DNA from: Saccopteryx bilineata
Lineage: Eukaryota > Chordata > Mammalia > Chiroptera > Emballonuridae
Direction: 5' to 3'
Assembly (NCBI RefSeq): GCF_036850765.1
Contig: NC_089491.1
Span: 184,429,520-184,493,519 of the forward strand
DNA length: 64,000 nucleotides
Shown here: in pieces, positions 21,445 to 34,349 of the stretch
Position numbering within the stretch: the first letter of the stretch is position 1
How the letters are laid out: each line of letters opens with the position of its first letter
The notes under the pieces: generated by a model
The model's input: only the letters and a program-made list of their open reading frames with translations
Database searches by the model: none
What the model was told of the DNA's origin: nothing
Position numbers and translations under genes: made by a program

Positions 21445-23843
21445 GAAAGATGACGTCAGAGTAATGGCGGGGTAGGAAGCGATACTGATAAATCTCCCCA
21501 AAAACTCAACAAGATCTTCAACCAGAAACAGAAAAACCTATACTTGGAGCCTCCAGATGCTTCGCAATACACCCGAAGGTATGGTCGAGTGAAAAATTGG
21601 CTAAATATATAACCAAACCCCGAAGGAAATAGGGAGTAAGAAATGCTCTGCCTTCCTTACTAACCTAAACAGGGCAGCTTTCTCTGGTAACTGTGAATAT
21701 AGAAACTGAGGCGGGCAAAGGGGGTGAATAGATTCAGGCCACGGCACAAATGGCCGAACCAGGCTGTGGCACGGAGATCCAAGCTGAGGAAAAACTGATC
21801 CTGTGGCAACCAGGGCAATACAAGCTAACACTCACGCCAAACCCAAACAAAGAAAGACAAGCGGGGCAGCCATTTTACCCGATCTCCTGGTCGGTGTGCA
21901 GTTAGTTGGCGAGATATTTCTTCCTAAGCCCCGGGAGTGGGTGCCCGTGTTAACCCACAGAGAGGTAGAGTCAGAGGCCTTTCTGTGGGCCGAAAGCAGA
22001 ATCTCTGGGCAGCCCAAGTGCCCTGGGAAAGCCGTGCACAGGAGGGAGCGAGAACTAATTCCAACGGTGGAAATTTTCCATGCTGGTGGGGGTTTCACTC
22101 AGAGGGAAACACGGCCAGCCTCATATCCTGGTCTGCGCGCGCAGATACTGAGTGAGAGATTCCTCCGAGATCCTCGGCAGTGCGCGCCCGTGTTATCGCA
22201 CAGAGGGGCAGAGTCAGGGGCCTTTGTGTGGGCCAAAGCGGAATCTCGGGCCACCCCAGTGCCTTGCAAAAGCCACGCACGGGGATGGAGCGAGAGCCTA
22301 TTTCAACGCTGCAACTTTTCCATGCGGTTGGGGGTTTCACTCAGAGTGTGAGACTGCTGGCCAGATATCCTGGTCTGCGCACGCAGATAGTGAGTGAGAG
22401 TTTCCTCCAAGCGCCCCGGAAGTGGGCGCCCGCCTGTGTTACCGGACAGAGTGGCAGAGCCAGAGGTCTTTGAGTGGGCGGAAACCCCGCCTGATTATGC
22501 TAGCAGCTCTGACTGACTGAGCCTTACCCAGAGCCCTGTGCTGAGTGGAAATAGAGTGGGGAGTTGCCAGCTCTTTGAGCCTCTTAATATCCAGGCAGAG
22601 GCAGCAGCAACCCCATAGTTGGATTATCAGGCTACTAATTGAGGAAGGAAAGACTAGGAGAAAGGCTCCAGGAACACGGACTCTCTCACTGTCGGAGCGT
22701 ATAAATGCTAATGAGCCTTGACTACCAACGAGACTAAAACACAATACATGACATTGCCATAGAGACTTATCAACTGCAATCCTCTACCTGAGTGTGCCAA
22801 AGGGGCAGAACCCGGGGTACAGAGTCACCGACCAGGAAGAGGGAGAGAAAAGAAAAAGCAAGAAGATAACCTCTCAAAATCAAGAATAATCTGCAGACTT
22901 TATAACCTATCCCATTTTATTATATTTGTTCGTTTGTTTCTCTTATCTTCATTCTTGATACTTTTTTTCCTCCTCCAATTTGGCCGATTAACTCTCTGCC
23001 GGTCTTACTCTCTCCTCTCCTTGAACTACACTACCCATAAGTGTTACATCTCCCATTATCTTTTCTCTTCTCTTCCTTTCTCTCTATGATGGTTGCACTC
23101 CAAAACCCTTAACTCTCTCGCTCTCTCTCTCCTTTCTTTTTTCTTCTTTTAGTGGTTCCCTCTTTTTTTCTCTCTCTCTCTCTTTCTTTTCTCCCTCTAT
23201 ATTAGTTTCTTCCTTTCTCCTTTACATCTCCTCTCATTCAAACCTCAATAATAAACAAATTATCTTATCTGGGACTCAAACTTATGTTTGTGGCATTTTG
23301 GGGGGTTTTTACTTCACCTTTTTAACTCATTAGCAGTGCTCCCATCCCTGGCTCTCCATTTTATCTAGTTCTTGTTCCACTAAATACAATAGTATTTTTT
23401 TAATTTGTCCCCCCATTTTTCTGTTTTCCTCTTATTCCTCTCATCATAACTCTTAGACAACCAACACCTAAAAGCAAATCATTTTATTCTTGACCCAAAT
23501 TTTTTCCTTATTTGCTTTTTGTGGGTCCATACCCCCTTTTTTTTCTTTTTTTTTGCCCCTTTATTACTTTTCCCCAATTCAGGCCCTCCATCACAGCATT
23601 GTTTGTTATACTTCACAGTTCACCACAAGATTTTCTCAAGAAAGAGGGGAGAGGAGAGGAGAGGAAAAAAGGATGAGGAAATAATTTCCTTTTTTTAAAA
23701 TTTTTATTTTATTTTATTTTTCTTTATTTCATTATTAATTTTTTTTAAAAAAACAACTCTTTTCGATTTCTTATTTTTTTATTTTTTTTAACGTTTTATT
23801 CTTTATTAAATCTCATTAATACTATCAACAAAACCACCATCAG
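21445..23843 (+). promoter_or_regulatory. LINE-1 5' UTR with tandem monomers
   Basis: The 2.4-kb leader starts with 'gatgacgtcagagtaatggc', which contains a CRE-like TGACGTCA. The central part holds ~241-bp monomers. From about 22900 to 23840 it becomes strongly pyrimidine- and then A/T-rich, up to the ORF1 ATG at 23844. The initiation site and the promoter role are inferred from the LINE-1 family. Confidence 0.8.
21886..22490 (+). repeat. Tandem ~241-bp monomers in LINE-1 5' UTR
   Basis: 'cctggtcggtgtgcag' (21886), 'cctggtctgcgcgcgcag' (22127) and 'cctggtctgcgcacgcag' (22369) mark three unit starts, 241 and 242 bp apart. Each is followed by 'agttcctcc/ttcttcct' and 'gtgggcgcccg'-like, 'cagagtcag.ggcctttgtg', 'ggaatctc', 'ggagcgaga' and 'tttccatgc.ggtgggggtttcactcagag' landmarks. 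There are two full units and half of a third. They are GC- and CpG-rich. Confidence 0.88.
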
Positions 23844-24863
23844 ATGCCATTAAGGAAGAGAAAATTGAATATCATGGATACAAAAGAAAGAGAGGTAACA
23901 CAGCTAGATGAGGAAAAATCTATGGAGAAAAAATTTAATATATTGGAAACCTTGGAGCTAAATGACAGAGAATTGAAGATAGAAATCCTAAAAATCCTCT
24001 GAGATATACAAGAAAACACAGAAAGACAATTTAGGGAGCTCAGAAAACAACTCAATGAACACAAAGAATATATATCCAAGGAAATTGAAATGATAAAAAC
24101 AAATCAAACAGAGATGAAAAACTCAATTCACGAGCTGAAAAATGAAGTAACAAGCTTAGCTAATAGAACAGGTCAGATAGAAGAGAGGATTAGTGAAATA
24201 GAAGACAAGCAACTTGAGGCACAACAGAGAGAAGAAGCAAGAGACTCAAAAATTAAAAAAAAAGAGATAGCCCTACAAGAATTATCTGACTCCATCAAAA
24301 AGAATAACATAAGAATAATAGGTATATCAGAGGGAGAAGAGAGAGAAAATGGAATGGAGAACATACTCAAACAAATAATAGATGAGAACTTCCCAAGCCT
24401 GTGGAAAGACCTGAAGCCTCAAATTAAAGAAGCAAACAGAGTTCTGAGTTTTCTTAACCCCAACAAACCTACTCCAAGGCACATCATAATGAAATTGGCA
24501 CAAACCAACAACAAAGAAAAAGTTCTCAAGGCAGCCAGGGAAAAGAAGAATAAAACATACAAAGGAAGGCCCATTAGATTATCATCAGATTTCTCAGCAG
24601 AAACTCTACAAGCTAGAAGAGAGTGGACCCCAATATTTAAAGTCCTGAAAGACAGGAACTTTCAGCCACGAATACTATACCCATCAAAGCTATCCTTGAA
24701 ATATGAAGGAGAAATAAAAACATTCACAGATACAGAAAAGATGAGGGAATTTATCATCAGAAAACCCCCACTCCAGGAATTACTAAAGGGGGTTCTCCAA
24801 TCAGATACAAAGAACAAAAAAAAAACAGAGCCACAAGTAAAAGCTCCAAGAAGAACACAATAA
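23844..24863 (+). pseudogene. LINE-1 ORF1 with one in-frame stop
   Basis: From ATG 23844 to the TAA ending at 24863 the frame holds 339 sense-length codons, the usual size. A single TGA at 24000-24002 (codon 53) breaks it. Downstream an open frame of 257 codons begins at 24090. The first part is a Glu/Lys-rich coiled coil ('RISEIEDKQLEAQQREEARD'); then comes the RRM ('NNIRIIGISEGEERENGMEN') and the C-terminal domain with 'PTPRHIIMKLA' and 'RPIRLSSDFSAETLQARREW'. Apart from the stop it looks well preserved, pointing to a relatively recent insertion. Confidence 0.93.
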
Positions 24864-25166
24864 AACCAAATTTAAACTGTGACAACAACAAGAAGAAAGA
24901 GGGGGAGAAGATGGAGATTAACAGTAGCAAAGGACGATGGAGTACAAAAGTACTCACAAAATTGTTCGCTACAATGAACAGGGTAGGGACCCTTTTCATT
25001 ACTCAAAGGTAACCACCATTGAAAAAACCACCACAGAAGCACATGAAATAAAAAAGATAGCAACAGAGGAAAGATGTATGGAATACAACCAAATAAAAAC
25101 AAAAGATAGAAAAATGAAAAAGAAGGATCAAACAAGACACAAAACTAACAGAAAGCAAGATATAAA

Positions 25167-28100
25167 ATGGAAATAGGGAACTCACAAGTGTCAATAATTA
25201 CACTAAATGTAAACGGATTAAACTCACCAATAAAAAGGCACAGAGTAGCAGAATGGATTTAAAAAGAAAATCCAACTGTATGCTGCCTACAGGAAACTCA
25301 TCTAAGTAACTAGGATAAAAACAAATTCAAAGTGAAAGGCTGGAAAACAATACTCCACGCAAATAACATCCAAAAAAAAGCAGGTGTAGCAATACTCATA
25401 TCGTATAATGCTGACTACAAGACAGGAAAAGTACTCAGAGACAAATATGGCCATTTCATAATGGCTAAGGGGACACTGATTCAAGAAGACATAACAATTC
25501 TTAATATATATGCACCAAACCAAGGAGCACCAAAATATATAAGACAGCTACTTATTGATCTTAAAACAAAAACTGACAAAAATACAATCATACTTGGAGA
25601 CCTCAATACACCGCTGACGGCTCTAGATCGGTCATCCAAACACAGAATCAACAAAGACATAGTAGCCTTAAACAAAACACTAGAGCACCTGGATATGATA
25701 GACATCTACAGGACATTTCATTCCAAAGTGACTGAGTATACATTTTTCTCCAGTGTACATGGATCATTCTCAAGAATTGATCATATGTTGGGCCACAAAA
25801 ACAACATCAGCAAATTCAGAAAAATTGAAGTTGTACCAAGCATATTTTCTGATCATCAAGCCTTGAAACTAGATTCAACTGCAAAAAAGAGGAAAAAAAT
25901 TCCACAAAAATGTGGAAACTAAACAACATACTTTTAAAAAATGAATGGGTCAAAGAAGAAATAAGTGCAGAGATCAAAGGATATATACAGACTAATGAAA
26001 ATGACAATACGACATATCAGAATCTATGGGATGCAGCAAAAGCAGTGATAAGAGGGAAGTTCATATCACTTTAGGCATATATGAACAAACAAGAGAGAGC
26101 CCAAGTGAACCACTTAACTTCACACCTTAAGGAACTAGAAAAAGAAGAACAAAGACAACCCAAAACCAGCCGAAGAAAGGAGATAATAAAAATCAGAGCA
26201 GAAATAAATGAATTAGAGAACAGAAAAACTATAGAAAAAATTAATAGAACAAGGAGCTGGTTCTTTGAAAAGATCAACAAAATTGACAAACCCTTGGCAA
26301 GACTTACCAAGGAAAAAAGAGAAAGAACTCATATAAACAAAATCCAAAATGAAAGAGGAAAAATCACCACAGACACTGTAGATATACAAAGAATTATTGT
26401 AGAATACTATGAAAAACTTTATGCCACTAAATTCAACAACCTAGAAGAAATGGATAAATTCCTAGAATAATACAACCTTCCTAGACTGAGTCAAGAAGAA
26501 GCAGAAAGCCTAAACAGACCTATCAGTAGAGAAGAAATAGAAAAAACCATTAAAAACCTCCCCAAAAATAAAAGTCCAGGCCCTGACGGCTATACCAGCG
26601 AATTTTATCAAACATTCAAAGAAGACTTGTTTCCTATTCTACTCAAAGTCTTCCAAAAAATTGAAGAAGAAGCAGTACTTCCAAACACATTTTATGAGGC
26701 AAACATAACCCTCATACCAAAACCAGGCAAGGATGGCACAAAGAAGGAAAACTACAGACCAATATCTCTAATGAATACAGATGCTAAAATACTAAACAAA
26801 ATACTGGCAAATCGAATACAACAACATATCAAAAAAATAATACATCATGATCAAGTGGGATTCATCCCAGAATCTCAAGGATGGTTCAACATACGTAAAA
26901 CGGTTAACGTAATACACCATATCAACAAAACAAAGAACAAAAACCACATGATCTTATCAATAGACGCAGAAAAGGCTTTCGATAAAATACAACACAATTT
27001 TATGTTTAAGACTCTCAACAAAATGGGTATAGAAAGAAAATATCTCAACGTGATAAAGGCAATATATATTAAACCATCAGCTAACATCATATTAAATGGC
27101 ACTAAACTGAAGGCTTTCCCCCTTAAATCAGGAACAAGACAGGGTTGTCCACTCTCTCCACTCTTATTTAATGTGGTACTAGAGGTTCTAGCCAGAGGAT
27201 TCAGACAAGACAAAGAAATAAAAGGCATCCATATCGGAAAAGAAGAAGTAAAGGTATCACTTTTTGCAGATGATATGATCCTATACATCGAAAACCCCAA
27301 AGAATCCACAAAAAGACTACTAGAAACAATAAACCAATACAGTAAGGTCGCAGGATACAAAATTAACATACAGAAGTCAATAGCCTTTCTATATGCCAAC
27401 AATGAAACAATTGAGAATGAACTCAAAAGAATAATCCCCTTCACGATTGCAACAAAAAAATAAAATACTTAGGAATAAACATAACAAAGAATGTAAAGGA
27501 CTTATATAATGAAAACTATAAACCATTGTTAAGGGAAATCGTAAAAGATATAATGAGATGGAAGAATATACCTTGTTCTTGGCTAGGAAGAATAAATATA
27601 ATCAAAATGGCTATATTACCCAAAGCAATATACAAATTTAATGCAATTCCCATCAAAATTCCAATGACGTTTTTTAAAGAAATAGAGCAAAAAATCATCA
27701 GATTTATATGGAACTATAAAAAACCCCGAATAGCCAAAGCAATCCTAAAGAAAAAGAATGAAGCTGGGGGCATTACAATACCTGACTTCAAACTATATTA
27801 TATGGCCACGACAATCAAAACAGCATGGTATTGGCAGAAAAATAGACACTCAGACCAATGGAACAGAATAGAAAGTCCAGAAATAAAACCACATATATAT
27901 AGTCAAATAATTTTTGATAAAGGGGTCAACAACACACAATGGAGAAAAGAAAGCCTCTTCAATAAATGGTGCTGGGAAAACTGGAAAGCCACATGCAAAA
28001 GAATGAAACTGGACTACAGTCTCTCCCCCTGTACAAAAATTAACTCAATATGGATCAAAGATCTAAACATAAGACCTGAAACAATTAAGTACATAGAAGA

Positions 28101-28991
28101 AGACATAGGTACTCAACTCATGGACCTGGGTTTTAAAGAGCATTTTATGAATTTGACTCCAATGGCAAGAGAAGTGAAGGCAAAAATTAATGAATGGGAC
28201 TACATCAGACTAAGAAGTTCTTGCTCAGCAAGAGAAACTGATAACAAAAGAAACAGAAGGCCAACTAAATGGGAAATGATATTTTCAAACAACAGCTCAC
28301 ATAAGGGCCTAATATCCAAAATATACAAAGAACTCATAAAACTCAACAACAAACAAACAAACAATCCAATAAAAAAATGGGAAGAGGATATGAACAGACA
28401 CTTCTCCCAGGAAGAAATACAAATGGCCAACAGATATATGAAAAGATGCTCATCTTCTTTAGCTATTAGAGAAATGCAAATCAAAACGGCAATGAGATAC
28501 CACCTCACACCTGTTCGATTAGCTATTATTAGCAAGACAGGTAATAGCAAATGTTGGAGAGGCTGTGGAAAAAAAGGAACCCTCATACACTGTTGGTGGG
28601 AATGTAAAGTAGTACAACCATTGTGGAAGAAAGTATGGTGGTTCCTCAAAAAACTGAAAATAGAACTACCTTATGACCCAGCAATCCCTCTACTGGGTAT
28701 ATACCCCCAAAACTCAGAAACATTGATACGTAAAGACACATGCAGCCCCATGTTTATTGCAGCATTGTTCACAGTGGCCAGGACATGGAAACAACCAAAA
28801 ATCCCGTCAATAGATGACTGGATAAAGAAGATGTGGCACATATACACTATGGAATACTACTTAGCCATAAGAAATGATGACATCGGAACATTTACAGCAA
28901 ATGGTGGGATCTTGGTAACATGATACGAAGCAAAATAAGTAAATCAGAAAAAACCAGGAACTGCATTATTCCATATGTAGGTGGGACATAA
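25167..28991 (+). pseudogene. LINE-1 ORF2, broken
   Basis: ORF2 starts at ATG 25167 (MEIGNSQVSIITLNVNGLNS), 303 bp after ORF1. A TAA interrupts it within the first 35 codons and a TAG follows the ETHLSN motif. Endonuclease frame 25332-25922 keeps 'GDLNTPL' and 'SDHQ' motifs. Reverse transcriptase frame 26627-27463 keeps 'FADDMILY'. After a frameshift near 27463 the C-terminal 465-codon frame (27526-28923) runs to the Cys-rich region. Another shift near 28915 lies just before the normal end 'GGT' stop at 28991. About five breaks make it non-functional. Confidence 0.92.
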
Positions 28992-29027
28992 AAGTGAAAC
29001 TAAGAGACATTGATAAGAGTGTGGTGG

Positions 29028-29080
29028 TTACGAGGGGGAAGGGGGAATGGGAGAGGGAAAGGGGGAGGGGGAGGGGTACA
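29028..29080 (+). repeat. G-rich polypurine tract of LINE-1 3' UTR
   Basis: Runs of four to six G separated by one to four A/T bases occur on the sense strand. The same tract is seen (as C-runs) at 12145-12200, 14945-14995, 39240-39310 and 59110-59170. It can form G-quadruplexes in principle. Confidence 0.8.
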
Positions 29081-29260
29081 AAGAAAACAAGATAGAAGGT
29101 GATAGAGGACAATCTGACTTTGGGTGATGGGTATGCAACATAATTGGACGACAAGATAACTTGGACTTGTTATCTTTGAATATATGTATCCTGATTTATT
29201 GATGTCACCCCATTAAAAAATAAAATTATTAAAAAAAATAAAAATAAAAATCTTCAAGGC

Positions 29261-31735
29261 TAAGAATTATTTTAGTTCAGTCATCTTCTATGTTGTTTGA
29301 AACATTCTTTCTAAACTTCTGTCTCCTTGAGGATTTTGTTGTATATTTTATTTCCTTTTCTATCATAAATGTCTAGTTCTCAAAATGTCTGAACTTCAAC
29401 ATTTTTAAGTTTCTCTCACCTTGTAGTAAAAACCTCAAAATACTTCCTTGGCCCTACATATCTCTACAGGGGTTGTTTTACATTTTACAGTCAAGCATCT
29501 TGAAAGAGTTCTTTTGCTCAGAGTTTGTACCTTGTCACTTTTTGCACATTCAATTTACTATAATCTGAAATTTACCTCCCCAGTCCCTTCTTCTAACCAC
29601 TGACCTCTACATTGTTAAAGCCAACACACACTTCATTCTCTTTCTAATGATGCATTTCAATTCTGAAAGTACTATTTGTTTCCAGCATGCTACTTTTTCT
29701 TGTTTTGTTTGTTTGTTTGTTTTTCTACTTCTTTAGTTGAAAGAATATAGATGTACCTTCAGTCCCTTTAGGAGTTTCTTTTTCTCTATTTGTCCCTTAA
29801 ATGGCAGTGTTTCCAAGAGTCTTCCCCAGACCTCTTCATTTTATTTTATTTTTATTTTATTTTTTTGCCTGAACATTCACTGTGTGTGATTCCATTTACA
29901 TTCATGGTTTCAAGTAAAACTTGGAAAGTTATGACCTTATCAAATCTTTATCTCCCACCTAAAATTCTCTCCTGAGTTTCAAAGTGTATAGTCAATACCT
30001 ACTTGATAGTTATACTTGACCATCCAATGGAAATCCCATAGAAATCATATCCTTAAAATAATTACATCTTTATCTTCTTTCTCTTTTTCTATTTCCTCCC
30101 TTAAGTGGCAAAGTTAATAAAGATTAGGGTGTTTTTCTTTTCTTTTTTTTTTTTTGCCCCACTCTCCACATCAAGGTCAGATGATTCTACCTTACTAATT
30201 AACATCTCTTCCACCTAATTACTTTTCTGAAGTCACTGCCTCTACCTGCATCATGTTCTCACCTGAATTACTTGGCAAAGCTAATTCCTGATATAGCTAA
30301 TAATAAAACAGCATAGCAATAGAGTCACCATAAATCAGGGTTATAGTGTAGTTTCTAATAGCTTGAGTAATCTCCTGATTTTCCTAACTTTCAATTTGGG
30401 GTTGGGGTGATGATGAAGAGAGATGACACTTATTAAAAGTGTAGGACAGTGCCTGTCACAAATAAGGTATAAAATAATAGCTTTTCTTTTTATTAAGACA
30501 TGTTTTGCTCTGCTTCCAGTATTGCCTTTCTAATCTGTTCTGCAACCTTAACATAGAATTGAACTTTTAAAACAGTTAAAGTTGTGAAACTCTTTTCTAA
30601 CATTTTTGAAAATATGTAAACATTTTACCAAATCTTAGAAGGTGATCTCTTCATCTAAATCTCTAAGCATAACTGTAACTCACCCCATCCCTCAAATGCT
30701 GTGCCCTGGCTTTAAAGAAATACCTGTTGTATCTCCAATGTGTCATGTTTATTTGCCTCCATTTATCTTTGTACAGGTCTCTCAGATTACCAAAAATATC
30801 TATATTTAAATTTTTTCCCCATTGATTTAAGTTTTCATATATTTTTAATGATTTTTTAAAATTTGAAAGCACTCTTTCCTTAAACTAAATATCTACTTAA
30901 TCTTCAGGATCAAATTCACACCCCTTTCCTAACCTTCCCTACCATTCTGTCAGCCTGTGCCCAGGGATCTTCTATTTATTTCCATAACACCCTGGATATA
31001 CTTCATCATTATACTGTACACACTTTATTTTAATCATCTGTATTGTAATATACCTTCCCCATTGGACTTATACACTCTTTGGTCAGTACACTATGTTCTT
31101 ATCACTCTATCTTCAATAGTATGTTTTTAATTAATGAAGGCAATCTGAATTAATTTTCAGATAAACTGGCTAAGAGAAGTCTAAGTCACCTATCCATTGA
31201 GAAGTTTATCCATTCTAGTTCTTCTTTTACTGAAGATAAAGTCAGAAATTGTGATATTTCTAGCTAAACTTTATCCTCTAAGTAAGTTTGGAAAATGAAA
31301 ATGACAAAACCACCTGAAAAAGTGTTATATCATTTAAGATTAAGCTCAGCCTCACATGAAAAGTAAAATAGGATTATAAATGGTTCAAGCAAAACAAATT
31401 TCTTTCTTTCTTACTCCAAAGATATCCTATAAAATCAGTCCCAGGTTCCTTACTTTGTTACCATCTTTCATATGCTCTTCATCATCCAAGAGGACTATCC
31501 AAGTTCTAGTCATTATATCCTCATACCTCCCAGTAAGAAGAAAGGTACTAAGAAAGGTCCTTTCCTTCCATTTAAGGCCATTTTTGGTTGCATCTTATGA
31601 GTAAAATTTATAAATACAATATACCATTAAGAGAGGACTGGTTTTGAAGTTTGAGTTAGTCATTTGAACCTGAGTAAACCTCTTTAAATGTAAGCCTTAG
31701 TTGCTTAATTTTTAAAATGAAGTGCCATTTCATTA
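29261..31735. other. AT-rich unassigned stretch with ancient-repeat traces
   Basis: This is 2.5 kb without a gene call. 30395-30480 ('cagtgcctgtcacaaataag') and 30950-31130 ('cttatacactctttggtcag', 'tatgttcttatcactctatc') resemble very old LINE2/MIR-type fragments but are too diverged to name. T-rich runs occur at 29700-29720, 29845-29862 and 30140-30155. Confidence 0.35.
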
Positions 31736-31741
31736 AAAAAA

Positions 31742-32050
31742 TTTTTTTTTTTCAAACAGAGAGAGTCAGAGAGAGGGACAGAGAGACAGGAAGGGAGAGA
31801 AATGAGAAGCATCAATTCTTCATTGTGGCACCTTAGTTGTTCATTGATTGCTTTCTCATATGTGCCTTAACCTGGGGGCTACAGCAGGCTGAGTGACCCC
31901 TTGCTCAAGCCAGTGACCTTGAGCTCAAGCTGGTGAGCCTTGCTCAAACCAGATGAGCCCTCACTCAAGCTGGCAACCTCATGGTCTCTAACCTGGGTCC
32001 TCTGCATTTCAGTCCGATGCTCTATCCATTGCGCCACCATCTGGTCAGGC
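31742..32050 (-). mobile_element. tRNA-derived SINE, 'CCTGACCAGGCGGTGG' family
   Basis: On the minus strand the head is 'gcctgaccagatggtggcgc', followed by 'aatggatagagcatcggact', 'acccaggtt', the 'gcttgag' phrases and 'gagaaagcaatcaatgaaca', ending in (GA)n/poly-T on the plus strand. The copy is complete. Confidence 0.9.
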
Positions 32051-33750
32051 TCATAAGATTTTTACAAGGATTAAATGAGATAATATTTGTGAAAAGCCTG
32101 GCATATAGTTCATAATAAGTAGTAACCATATACGTATAACAAAATAATCTCTAGAAGAATTTTGACTTCTAATTATAGAAAACTAAGGTAGTGGTGTGGA
32201 TCCAATTAGAAGACAGATAGCACACAGAAGGTTCAAGAAAGGCAATTTAATACAATGAATTAACAACTAGATTGAAGGACTACATCCTGGGCTAGTGACT
32301 CCTGGGTGCTCCCTAGTGCATGTCCTCAACCCCACAGCACCAGCTCTCCTGGATTTGGCTGCAGATTGGAGCAAGCCTCTAGCTCCTACATATTCGACCC
32401 CCCACACACAACCTCTGTTGAGAAAGCTTAACACCATATGTGCTTTGAAGGAGAAATGCTTAAGCAAATTATGTTCTTTCTCACATTGTAGGGTACATTC
32501 AGGGCTGAGAACAATAAATTGATAAGTGCCACAGCAGATATCCCTAACAAGTACAGAGCTAATCTAGAAATCGTAATATAAAATTGTGTGCAAATGCTGT
32601 TCCACCAAACTTTCAGTTCTAATTTTTTTTGAATGTGAAAAATTGGCTTATATAGGTGTAAGGTAACTTTAGTTCATTTAAATACAAATATCCATTAATA
32701 TCATGATAGCTATGTATCTGCTGAAAAATAATTTAATGAATTACAAAATAGCACATCAAAGAGATGCTATGGCCTATTGAATCAAAAATCGAGTTTCTAA
32801 AAACTACCTAAACATAATTTACCTATCCAATGTCAGTTTAAAATTTACACAGTAAGCCATAATGGCTTTTTAAAATCTCATGTAAATAATGATCTATTTA
32901 ATATGTTTTGCTAAGAAATATATTTTAAACAGTCTATTATGTTACTTTAATTCATTGTAAAAGAGGGCTCATTTTTCTCCCATTACCTAAAAATGTTTCC
33001 ACAGAAAATAATAAAAGAAAAATTACTATGCTGAGCATTATGCCAGGAGAAAACTAAGAATCCTTAAAAATATAAAATTAGTTGAACTGCTAAGAATTGC
33101 TATTTTATGGCAAAGTTACATGGTATTAGAGTTACTCACACTGGTATCGGGTCAGCTTTGATTTACAAAGATCTACAACCAGCCACTTTGAATCTCAAAC
33201 AACCACAACCTCTCATTACTCTAATTTATTCTTCTCTAATAATAATACATTTTATGCAAAATTGATCCCTTACAACATGCCATACTGTGCTGAGTACTGC
33301 ATATTTTCATCACATTCTTTTTATTGTAGCAATAAGGTATTGTTTAAGAGAATCAACTCAGAAGCAGAAATGCTGGATTTGAATAATTATATAACCGTTG
33401 CAAGACTTCCTATTGAATTTAGGCATGTTTCTTATTACCAGTCCAAAGTAGAGATTTATAATTCTCAAAGACCTGAAATCTGGTGCCCATATTACCAATC
33501 TATGAACCGTGGTTAGCACAGAGAGTATAAGGAAACAATGTAGTTGGAACAGACCAAAAACTTAGTGGGACCCAAATAACTGTGATTTCAGCATTGCAGC
33601 TAACAATAGAAAAACTAGAAGTTAATAAAAGATATGATTTATACTTTCTGGGCTTGAAAAGAAGAGAAGAACTTAGAAATTCCTGCTATAAACATTATGA
33701 ACTAACTCACAATAAAGACAACCATGGATCAAAAATAGATGACATTCCTA
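32051..33750. other. Unassigned stretch, possible LTR trace
   Basis: Between 32190 and 32530 the composition is richer in GC, with 'ggcaatttaatacaatgaat' at its left side, which could be an antisense LTR. This is weak. The rest is AT-rich. An 84-codon frame at 33262-33516 has no recognisable domain. Confidence 0.3.
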
Positions 33751-34034
33751 GTTTGTTATCTGAGTCCAGCAAAGGAAATACAAGAAAAAAATGCTATAGA
33801 CCAATATTGCTCATGAATATAGAATATAGGGTTCTTGCAGTAACCCTCAAGAAAATAATGACAAATTGAATCTAAAAAATTGTGAAAAAATTATATACCA
33901 CAACCAAGTGGAATTTATTCCATGTATGCAAGGCTGGTTGAACATTTGAAAATTTGTTAATGTAATCTATTGCATCAACAGACAACAAAAGAAAAATAAT
34001 ATGGTTATATCAGTAGATACAGAAAAGTGATTGA

Positions 34035-34349
34035 GCCTGACTAGGCAGTGGTGCATTGGATAGAGTGCCAGACTGGGATGCAGAAGACCCAGGTTCAAAA
34101 CCCCAAGATCTCCAGCTTGAGCATGAGCTCATATGGTTTGAGCAAGGCTCACCAGCTTGAGCCCAAGGTTGTTGGCTTGAGCAAAGTTACTCAGTCTGCT
34201 GTAGCCCCCCGGTTAGGCACATATGAGAAAGCAATCAGTGAACAACTAAGGTGCTGCAACAAAGAATTGATGCTTCTCATCTCTCTGCCTTCCTGTCTGT
34301 CTGTCCCTATCTGTCCCTCTCTCTGACTCTCTCTATCTCTGTCACAAAA
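34035..34349 (+). mobile_element. tRNA-derived SINE, 'CCTGACCAGGCGGTGG' family
   Basis: The head 'gcctgactaggcagtggtgc' is followed by A- and B-box-like parts and the 'cagcttgag' phrases, ending in a (CT)n tract and poly-A. Flanks aaaagtgattga (34023-34034) and aaaagggattga (34350-34361) are a target duplication with one change. It is inserted in the ancient LINE-1. Confidence 0.9.

Larger units (their letters stand above)
21445..29245 (+). mobile_element. Full-length LINE-1, long inter-ORF lineage
   Basis: A 7.8-kb plus-strand element runs from 'gaaagatgacgtcagagtaa' to a poly-A tail, with a 15-bp perfect target duplication. It has a 2.4-kb 5' UTR with tandem monomers, ORF1, a 303-bp spacer, ORF2, and a short G-rich 3' UTR ending 'gatgtcaccccattaaaaaa'. 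Stops and frameshifts in both ORFs show that it is no longer competent. The same lineage occurs on the minus strand at 58.9-64 kb. Confidence 0.95.

Noticed and set aside
21803..22473. Overlapping open frames in several frames (for example 182 codons at 21803-22351)
   Set aside because: They lie in the GC-rich tandem monomers of the LINE-1 5' UTR, where stop codons are rare. They have no recognised domain.
21886..22490. CRISPR-like or satellite array
   Set aside because: The units are about 241 bp and contiguous, without spacers, and lie in a LINE-1 leader in an animal genome.
30395..31130. LINE2/MIR fragments
   Set aside because: A few phrases look right, but the divergence is too high for a firm call by eye. 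They are mentioned only inside the unassigned stretch.
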